DNA of 64,000 bases from Nematostella vectensis (taxonomy: Eukaryota; Cnidaria; Anthozoa; Actiniaria; Edwardsiidae), in the NCBI RefSeq assembly GCF_932526225.1, contig NC_064034.1, positions 5,254,001-5,318,000 on the forward strand, written 5' to 3'. A model generated the notes under the pieces. That model was not told where the DNA came from. It did not search any database and worked only from the letters and a program-made list of their open reading frames with translations. How positions within the stretch are numbered: the stretch's first letter is position 1; every line of letters starts with the position of its first letter. Shown here one piece after another: positions 56,301 to 64,000 of this stretch. Both the position numbers and the translations under genes were made by a program.

Positions 56301-58908
56301 ACAGTAGTACCTCTATAAGCGTTTACCTAAAGAACCATACAGACTTGGCGCTTCCAGGAAGGCCAAACACAGCACATTTCTCAGTACCGAGCCACACAAA
56401 GCATTTACACTTACATTACACTTTTTGAAGAATTGTGTTTATCAAATATTGTTGAAAAAATATCAGGCTTTAATTGTGGTACTTGTAAACATAGACCGTT
56501 GTATTTTTAATGTAACCATTGACCAAGGATTCGAAAAGAGGTCGATTCGAGGAGTGCTGAGATTGAAAATATTGAAAAAAATATACATCTAACAAGAGTT
56601 GTTGTCTATGATGGTTATTTGGGTGGATCAGTCAAATAACAGAAATACCAGGTGCCCTTATTGTGGCAATAAATACTGTAAAAAGGTATCATTGGGGCCT
56701 GACAAGGAAGTTACTGGGCGTTCAATAGAGGTGTGTAATTCTGTTTTCCCTTATCACTGACTCTTAGAACGTTAGTCGGTTTTGGGGGTCTGTATAGGGA
56801 TAGGGTGGTGGGTTGTTATTAATCCCGCAAAGAACAATATACATATCAATCATCAAAGTTTGGATTGCAAAAGCGAAACCTAGACTTTGAGTCCACCGTA
56901 TTCTTCTACAATAGAGACTCTTAATAACACCCGTGTTGATTTCCGTTGCCCAGCTACCGTCGAATCCCTGGGGATGTCTGCGAGGGTGGTCTTCCTGACA
57001 AGGCTAAGTACTTGGATGCTCACAAACGGTGCTTCAACTCGAGTTACTACTACTATGGTATGGAGAAGATGCAGAATGATCGGCCTAAACCACAGGTGAG
57101 CCCTGGGTCAACTTGGCCTAGATAAATCTTGTCACCATTCCCGTATAGGTATAGGTTCCACTCTGAATGATATGCTCTCGCAAATTTCAAAATTACACTT
57201 TTTTTTTATAAAAAAAAACGTCTTATTTTCAGTTTTGAGGCTAGAACGTTCTTATTTTTGGAGCATTTTTAAGGCCGAATATGTTCTTAACGAGGTTCTT
57301 AGATTTTAGTGTAAGAATATAATATCCAATTAATTATTACGAAAAGAATTACGCTATCAATAGCAATACTAAGGTTATTACTATGAGCACAATTTGATTC
57401 TGCATTTTAGAACGCATAAGGACTAAAAAAGAAAAAGAAATCTGCTATCTGAGCCTCATCGGCATGTTCTTAAAATTTGGTGAAATCTCAGGCTGGACAT
57501 TTTTATAAAAAAAAGGTTCTTATAAAAAAAAGTGTATTGCCCCAAAAATATATCTCTCAGTAGAAGAGGTTGCAGTTCTGCAGTAGCAAATATTCGCTGC
57601 TGCACTTTGACATAGATGCTCCATGACCCTAAAAATATTTCTTAGGAGCATTTTTGGAAGTGCAATTTTTAGTGTACAGTATTTCCTGGCGTATAATAAA
57701 ATGCGCTCTCAAAATGCGATCCCATTGTAGGTGAGAAACAGTCACAAAATCGCTTATAAAACATTGTAAAAGTTATCTCAAACGAAGAATATCTTTAATT
57801 TCCTCATCATGTGTTTTGTAAGAAAATAAACCTAAAAACTCGCCAGAAAAACAGCAATTATTTATACTTACTTCGCGATTTCTTGTTGTCTGCCATTTAC
57901 TCTACCCAGTCTCTGCACCGTTCAAATTGGCGGTAATTGCCGTGAACGAACACAAGATCGCATTTCGATGTTCCATGTGAAAATAAAATAATACAGCGAT
58001 GAGAATAACAGCTATAGAGTTGATGATGCGCTGCTTATGCCTAAGAAAAGGTTCAAATTGATTATCACCTTCAATTTCAGATGTAGAAAAGCATTTACCG
58101 TACTTATGTATAAATGAAAAGAATCGTGAATCGGAACATTCATCTCAACTTGATACTTCTGTCTCTTTTTTGGTTGTCTCATTTCCTTGTTTTGTTTTTT
58201 TTTTCTATCGGGGTGCGTAGTATACGCGAATTTTTTTTCAAAGGCCTTGAAAATAGATGTGCAGATTTTACGTTGGTGCGCATTATACGCCAGGAAATAC
58301 TGTAATTACCCTTTGACCGACATACGTGCCTTTTGTGTGCCTAGAAAAGCAATTAACACCGTTTTAGTTCTATATTTTTCTAGAAGTATGGTAGATCAGT
58401 ATCCTGTTTCCTTCCTGAATCAATCCATGTTTCAGGGTCACAAGACTAATGTGACAGCTGCAGTGGTTGTGCCCATCATGCTCATCGCGCTTGGTATCTG
58501 TGTCTATTTTGGCAAAAAGTTCTGGGACGTCAAGAAATTGTGAGTAATTCGAGATACAGTAGATAGCTTTATTAAATCCATTTTAGGTGGTAGGCTGGAT
58601 AGCAGACAGAATAATAATAGTGAATACAAAAATGGTGAAAAATAGTGATATGAACAGGGATTTAAGGCTAAACTTATGGCAGTATTGTATGTTTAAGACT
58701 TTGTTTGAGACTATCAGTCTTTTGTTAGGGTGAAGCTCAATAAAAAAATACATATTGGTCCGGCTTTTTTTCCCCAAACTATAGTAAACCGGGTTACCAG
58801 TACTCGTCCATCCCCACTGAAGCCAATCAGGGACATCAGAACGAGGAAGAAGATGACATGTTCGACCCAAGGCCCAAGGGACTGCAGCCGTACCATGACA
58901 GTGATGAC
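46841..58908 (+). CDS. SORT1: Sortilin-type VPS10-domain receptor (22 exons in view, 837 codons, last exon beyond)
   Basis: Exons: 46841-47128, 47275-47337, 47921-47988, 48352-48454, 48909-49088, 49541-49682, 49948-50010, 50493-50563, 50656-50742, 50831-50891, 51007-51080, 51284-51365, 51520-51617, 52966-53160, 53761-53852, 54072-54256, 54624-54729, 55036-55110, 55315-55422, 56954-57095, 58436-58539, 58785-58908. Phases match throughout. A signal peptide and propeptide ending at a furin-type RTKR (64-67) precede a VPS10 beta-propeller with Asp-box motifs (SDFGKTF, TMDGANSWKSF, STNFGRSWTRL, SRNGGYDWKQ). The cysteine-rich 10CC module spans exons 16-20, a membrane helix (AAVVVPIMLIALGICVYF) is in exon 21, and a cytoplasmic tail has YSSI, an acidic EEEDDMF and HDSDD. 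Sortilins carry cargo between Golgi, endosome and surface. A final exon with the usual acidic-dileucine end should lie past 64000; otherwise reading through the donor stops 10 codons later. Confidence 0.93.
49181..49346. repeat. 83-bp tandem duplication in sortilin intron 5
   Basis: CAAATGAACATGGTTGATTT and following sequence recur at 49181 and 49264 with a few substitutions. It is intronic and non-coding. Confidence 0.85.
50356..50394. repeat. (AT)n microsatellite
   Basis: About 18 uninterrupted AT dinucleotides lie in sortilin intron 7, roughly 100 bp before the exon 8 acceptor. Confidence 0.95.
51718..51850. mobile_element. Foldback MITE, about 130 bp, in sortilin intron 13
   Basis: The left arm AACCTCCAACAGAATC...TTTGGGAATA...AGTCAATCAA is inverted in the right arm TTGATTGACTGTATTCCCAA...GATTCTGGGAGGTT. 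The short central loop contains CTTTGGGGGTACATTTG. Confidence 0.7.
52015..52100. mobile_element. Short palindromic element, first of two related copies in sortilin introns
   Basis: ACCCCAGGAACAAGAGGCTC...GGCTTTGTGGC is inverted as GCCGCAAAGCTCTGAGCCTC...GGTACCCAGGGT. It is related to 54892-54990 (shared TTGTCGCCGC, AGAGGCTC and GTACCCAGGGTAA). It abuts the 21-bp array that follows. Confidence 0.65.
52119..52879. repeat. 21-bp minisatellite, about 36 copies, in sortilin intron 13
   Basis: The unit is CCCCCTTCTCCACCAGAACAA with a C/T variant at the first base. The plus strand is almost free of G and the minus strand carries regular G-runs (GGGGG and GG). The period is a multiple of three, so all three minus-strand frames stay open; these are artefacts. 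The array ends about 86 bp before the exon 14 acceptor. Confidence 0.97.
53845..53990. repeat. 58-bp tandem triplication including the exon 15 donor site
   Basis: GACTTGATGTAAGTAGCACA is found at the exon 15 end (exon ends at 53852) and again with GAT ending at 53910 and 53968. Copies one and two keep GTAAGT; copy three has GTTAGT. The unit therefore contains coding sequence plus 5' splice site plus intron. Confidence 0.92.
54892..54990. mobile_element. Short palindromic element, second related copy
   Basis: GGGTACCAGAGGCTCCAAGC...TTCGCGG is inverted as CCGCGAAGCTTGAACCCTCT...GGTACCC. It is preceded by a run of T and about 20 G. It lies in sortilin intron 17, 46 bp before the exon 18 acceptor. 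Confidence 0.7.
55408..56317. repeat. 53-bp minisatellite of 17 units carrying copies of the exon 19 splice donor
   Basis: Each unit contains ATCACGGATAGAGGGTGAGT followed by ACAGAGAACCGTTAGATAAA and CAGTAGTACCTCT. The first unit is the end of coding exon 19 (exon ends 55422) plus its donor GTGAGT. Unit starts are spaced 53 bp with almost no variation; one unit has a 6-bp insertion (GATACAGTAAAC). All 17 copies keep the GTGAGT donor. Confidence 0.97.
56318..56953. other. Unique part of sortilin intron 19
   Basis: Between the 53-bp array and exon 20 there is AT-rich sequence without recognisable repeats or ORFs. Confidence 0.5.
57675..58304. mobile_element. Mariner/pogo-type MITE, 630 bp, in sortilin intron 20
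   Basis: The ends TACAGTATTTCCTGGCGTAT and ATACGCCAGGAAATACTGTA are perfect inverses, flanked by TA as expected for Tc1/mariner insertion. The next bases (AATAAAATGCGC versus GTGCGCATT) are partly inverse. No transposase is present; the GCGTATAATGCGC-type end resembles pogo-derived MITEs. Confidence 0.8.
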
Positions 58909-60490
58909 GTATGTATCCCCAGCCCCCCTCTCCTACAGTGATAGAGATGACAAATGTATACCCTCTCCCCCTACAGTGATAAAGATGGCATATGTATACC
59001 CTCTCCCCCACAGTGATAGAGATGGCATATGTATACCCTCTCCCCCACAGTGATAAAGATGGCATATGTATACCCTCTCCCCCACAGTGATAAAGATGAT
59101 ATGTATACCCCCTCCCCCCACAGTGATAGAGATGGCATATGTATACCCCCTCCCACACAGTGATAGAGAGGACATATGTATACCCTCTCCCCCACAGTGA
59201 TGGAGATGACATATGTATACCCCCTCCCCCCACAGTGATAGAGATGACATATGTATACCCTCTCCCCCACAGTGATAAAGATGGCATATGTATACCCCCT
59301 CCCACACAGTGATAGAGAGGACATATGTATACCCTCTCCCCCACAGTGATAGAGATGACATGTATACCCCCTCCCCCTACAGTGATAAAGATGATATGTA
59401 TACCCTCTCCCCACACAGTGATAGAGATGACATATGTATACCCTCTCCCCCACAGTGATGGAGATGACATATGTATACCCCCTCCCCCCACAGTGATAGA
59501 GATATGACATATGTATACCCTCTCCCCCACAGTGATAAAGATGGCATATGTATACCCCCTCCCACACAGTGATAGAGAGGACATATGTATACCCCCTCCC
59601 CCCACAGTGATAGAGATGACATATGTATACCCTCTCCCCCACAGTGATAAAGATGACATATGTATACCCCCTCCCCCACAGTGATAGAGATGATATGTGT
59701 ATACCCTCTCCCCTACAGTGATAGAGATGACATATGTATACCCTCTCCCCCACAGTGATGGAGATGACATATGTATACCCCCTCCCCCCACAGTGATAGA
59801 GATGACATATGTATACCCTCTCCCCCACAGTGATAAAGATGGCATATGTATACCCCCTCCCACACAGTGATAGAGAGGACATATGTATACCCCCTCCCCC
59901 CACAGTGATAGAGATGACATATGTATACCCTCTCCCCCACAGTGATAGAGATGAGATGTGTATACCCTCTCCCCTACAGTGATAGAGATGACATATGTAT
60001 ACCCTCTCCCCCACAGTGATAGAGATGACATATGTATACCCCCTCCCCCTACAGTGATAAAGATGATATGTATACCCTCTCCCCACACAGTGATAGAGAT
60101 GACATATGTATACCCTCTCCCCCACAGTGATGGAGATGACATATGTATACCCTCTCCCCCACAGTGATAGAGATGACATATGTATACCCCCTCCCTACAC
60201 AGTGATAGAGAGGACATATGTATACCCTCTCCCCCTACAGTGATAAAGATGATATGTATACCCCTCTCCCCACAGTTATAGAGATGACATGTATACCCCC
60301 TCCCCCACAGTGATAGAGATGACATATGTATACCCTCTCCCCCACAGTGATAGAGATATGTATACCCCCTCCCCCCACAGTGATAGAGATATGTATACCC
60401 CCTCCCCCTACAGTGATAAAGATGACATGTATACCCCCTCCCCCCACAGTGATAGAGATGACATGTATACCCCCTCCCAACACATAAAAT
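58909..60490. repeat. 37-38-bp minisatellite, about 40 copies, starting at the exon 22 donor
   Basis: The unit reads CACAGTGATAGAGATGACAT then ATGTATACCCCCTCTCCCC with many small variants. The end of exon 22 and its donor (GACAGTGATGAC then GTATGTATCCCC) match the unit, so the array grew out of that junction. Most later units have ATATGT where the donor has GTATGT. Confidence 0.95.
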
Positions 60491-60534
60491 AATTTTATGT
60501 ATCTCTGTATCTCCATCCCCTTCTCCCTGTAGTT

Positions 60535-63500
60535 TGTCTGATGTATGCATACCCCTCTCCCCTGCACTGGATAGATACGACATGTATACCCCTTCCTCTG
60601 TAGTAATAGAGACGATGTATGTATACATCTTCCCCTGCGTTGGATAGATACGACATGTATACCCCTTCCTCTGTAGTAATAGAGACGATGTATGTATACA
60701 TCTTCCCCTGCGTTGGATAGATACGACATGTATACCCCTTCCTCTGTAGTAATAGAGACGATGTATGTATACATCTTCCCCTGCGTTGGATAGATACGAC
60801 ATGTAGACCCCTTCCTCTGTAGTAATAGAGACGATGTTTGTATACATCTTCCCCTGCGTTGGATAGATACGACATGTATACCCTTCCTCTGTAGTAATAG
60901 AGACGATGTATGTATACATCTTCCCCTGCACTGGTGTACGACATGTATACCCCTTCCTCTGTAGTAATAGAGACGATGTATGTATACATCTTCCCCTGCG
61001 TTGGATAGATACGACATGTATACCCCTTCCTCTGTAGTAATAGAGACGATGTATGTATACATCTTCCCCTGCACTGGATAGATACGACATGTATACCCCT
61101 TCCTCTGTAGTAATAGAGACGATGTATGTATACATCTTCCCCTGCACTGGATAGATACGACATGTATACCCCTTCCTCTGTAGTAATAGAGACGATGTAT
61201 GTATACATCTTCCCCTGCACTGGATAGATACGACATGTATACCCCTTCCTCTGTAGTAATAGAGACGATGTATGTATACATCTTCCCCTGCACTGGATAG
61301 ATACGACATGTATACCCCTTCCTCTGTAGTAATAGAGACGATGTATGTATACATCTTCCCCTGCGTTGGATGGAGACGACATGTATACCCCTTCCTCTGT
61401 AGTAATAGAGACGATGTATGTATACATCTTCCCCTGCGTTGGATAGATACGACATGTATACCCCTTCCTCTGTAGTAATAGAGACGATGTATGTATACAT
61501 CTTCCCCTGCGTTGGATAGATACGACATGTATACCCCTTCCTCTGTAGTAATAGAGACGATGTATGTATACATCTTCCCCTGCGTTGGATAGATACGACA
61601 TGTATACCCCTTCCTCTGTAGTAATAGAGACGATGTATGTATACATCTTCCCCTGCACTGGATAGATACGACATGTATACCCCTTCCTCTGTAGTAATAG
61701 AGACGATGTATGTATACATCTTCCCCTGCACTGGATAGATACGACATGTATACCCCTTCCTCTGTAGTAATAGAGACGATGTATGTATACATCTTGCCAT
61801 GCGTTGGATAGATACGACATGTATACCCCTTCCTCTGTAGTAATAGAGACGATGTATGTATACATCTTCCCCTGCACTGGATAGATACGACATGTATACC
61901 CCTTCCTCTGTAGTAATAGAGACGATGTATGTATACATCTTCCCCTGCACTGGATAGATACGACATGTATACCCCTTCCTCTGCAGTAATAGAGACGATG
62001 TATGTATACATCTTCCCCTGCACTGGATAGATACGACATGTATACCCCTTCCTCTGTAGTAATAGAGACGATGTATGTATACATCTTCCCCTGCACTGGA
62101 TAGATACGACATGTATACCCCTTCCTCTGTAGTAATAGAGACGATGTATGTATACATCTTCCCCTGCACTGGATAGATACGACATGTATACCCCTTCCTC
62201 TGCAGTAATAGAGACGATGTATGTATACATCTTCCCCTGCACTGGATAGATACGACATGTATACCCCTTCCTCTGTAGTAATAGAGACGATGTATGTATA
62301 CATCTTCCCCTGCACTGGATAGATACGACATGTATACCCCTTCCTCTGTAGTAATAGAGACGATGTATGTATACATCTTCCCCTGCACTGGATAGATACG
62401 ACATGTATACCCCTTCCTCTGTAGTAATAGAGACGATGTATGTATACATCTTCCCCTGCGTTGGATAGATACGACATGTATACCCCTTCCTCTGTAGTAA
62501 TAGAGACGATGTATGTATACATCTTCCCCTGCACTGGATAGATACGACATGTATACCCCTTCCTCTGTAGTAATAGAGACGATGTATGTATACATTTTCC
62601 CCTGCGTTGGATAGATACGACATGTATACCCCTTTCTCTGTAGTAATAGAGACGATGTATGTATACATCTTCCCCTGCGTTGGATAGATACGACATGTAT
62701 ACCCCTTCCTCTGTAGTAATAGAGACGATGTATGTATACATCTTCCCCTGCGTTGGATAGATACGACATGTATACCCCTTCCTCTGTAGTAATAGAGACG
62801 ATGTATGTATACATCTTCCCCTGCACTGGTGTACGACATGTATACCCCTTCCTCTGTAGTAATAGAGACGATGTATGTATACATCTTCCCCTGCGTTGGA
62901 TAGATACGACATGTATACCCCTTCCTCTGTAGTAATAGAGACGATGTATGTATACATCTTCCCCTGCACTGGATAGATACGACATGTATACCCCTTCCTC
63001 TGTAGTAATAGAGACGATGTATGTATACATCTTCCCCTGCACTGGATAGATACGACATGTATACCCCTTCCTCTGTAGTAATAGAGACGATGTATGTATA
63101 CATCTTCCCCTGCGTTGGATAGATACGACATGTATACCCCTTCCTCTGTAGTAATAGAGACGATGTATGTATACATCTTCCCCTGCACTGGATAGATACG
63201 ACATGTATACCCCTTCCTCTGTAGTAATAGAGACGATGTATGTATACATCTTCCCCTGCGTTGGATGGAGACGACATGTATACCCCTTCCTCTGTAGTAA
63301 TAGAGACGATGTATGTATACATCTTCCCCTGCGTTGGATAGATACGACATGTATACCCCTTCCTCTGTAGTAATAGAGACGATGTATGTATACATCTTCC
63401 CCTGCGTTGGATAGATACGACATGTATACCCCTTCCTCTGTAGTAATAGAGACGATGTATGTATACATCTTCCCCTGCGTTGGATAGATACGACATGTAT

Positions 63501-64000
63501 ACCCCTTCCTCTGTAGTAATAGAGACGATGTATGTATACATCTTCCCCTGCACTGGATAGATACGACATGTATACCCCTTCCTCTGTAGTAATAGAGACG
63601 ATGTATGTATACATCTTCCCCTGCACTGGATAGATACGACATGTATACCCCTTCCTCTGTAGTAATAGAGACGATGTATGTATACATCTTGCCATGCGTT
63701 GGATAGATACGACATGTATACCCCTTCCTCTGTAGTAATAGAGACGATGTATGTATACATCTTCCCCTGCACTGGATAGATACGACATGTATACCCCTTC
63801 CTCTGTAGTAATAGAGACGATGTATGTATATATCTTCCCCTGCACTTTATAGATACGACATGTATACCCCTTCCTCTGTAGTAATAGAGACGATGTATGT
63901 ATACATCTTCCCCTGCACTGGATAGATACGACATGTATACCCCTTCCTCTGTAGTAATAGAGACGATGTATGTATACATCTTCCCCTGCACTGGATAGAT
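60535..64000. repeat. 73-bp minisatellite, about 47 copies, running off the right edge
   Basis: The unit joins two related halves: GGATAGATACGACATGTATA with CCCCTTCCTCTG, and TAGTAATAGAGACGATGTAT with GTATACATCTTCCCCTGC. An ACT/GTT dimorphism follows CCCCTGC. Both halves resemble the preceding 37-bp unit, so this is a homogenised dimer of it. The period, one more than a multiple of three, rotates the frame and all minus-strand frames stay open (for example 58583-63991); this is not a gene. Confidence 0.96.

Noticed and set aside
55408-56317. CRISPR-like regular repeats
   Set aside because: Units are contiguous with no variable spacers, lie in an animal intron and start at a splice donor. The same holds for the other arrays.
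58583-63991. 1802-codon minus-strand ORF and its shifted companions
   Set aside because: It runs through minisatellite DNA, and equivalent ORFs exist in other frames of the same array. The repeats merely lack stop codons; no domain, signal or splice context supports coding.

Overview
The window is metazoan nuclear DNA: split genes with GT-AG introns, animal receptor families, MITE, SINE and LINE remnants, and several long minisatellites. Family content (a bark-beetle-like SRCR/beta-helix protein, sortilin, a pancreatic-type lipase, a class A GPCR) and small-genome gene spacing fit a cnidarian, probably a sea anemone such as Nematostella. The species is inference; everything else was read from the sequence.

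Layout. (1) 1-9689, minus strand: 5' part of a large secreted or membrane beta-helix/SRCR/CUB protein resembling Bark beetle/Anakonda. Five exons are in view and the gene runs off the left edge; its first coding intron holds a 3.1 kb array of 30-bp repeats. (2) 9.7-24.5 kb: gene-poor, with one intronless rhodopsin-like GPCR (17844-18827, minus) among MITEs, a SINE, a LINE relic and a small tandem array. (3) 24485-38330: a 13.85 kb virus-like mobile element of the Polinton/Maverick or polinton-like class. Terminal inverted repeats of about 740-750 bp, AT-rich like the host, flank a GC-richer interior of about fifteen tightly packed genes. (4) 39921-46036, plus: complete eight-exon pancreatic-lipase-family gene (461 codons). 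(5) 46841-58908 and beyond, plus: sortilin-type VPS10 receptor, 22 exons and 837 codons in view. (6) 58.9-64.0 kb: two related minisatellites in the last visible sortilin intron.

The element carries a capsid module (double-jelly-roll-like major capsid protein, penton-like minor capsid protein, A32-like packaging ATPase), an RVE integrase, a long replication protein (divergent DNA polymerase, superfamily-1 helicase, C-terminal HNH-like zinc domain) and many small, often membrane-spanning proteins. It is a fossil: most genes carry frameshifts, a premature stop, lost ATG starts or a helicase deletion, while the major capsid ORF is still open. Iteron-like repeats with hairpins lie just inside the left inverted repeat.

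The main host observation is in sortilin. Three separate introns begin with tandem arrays that duplicate the end of the preceding exon together with its 5' splice site (58 bp x3, 53 bp x17, about 37 bp x40). The arrays therefore appear to have been seeded at exon-donor junctions.
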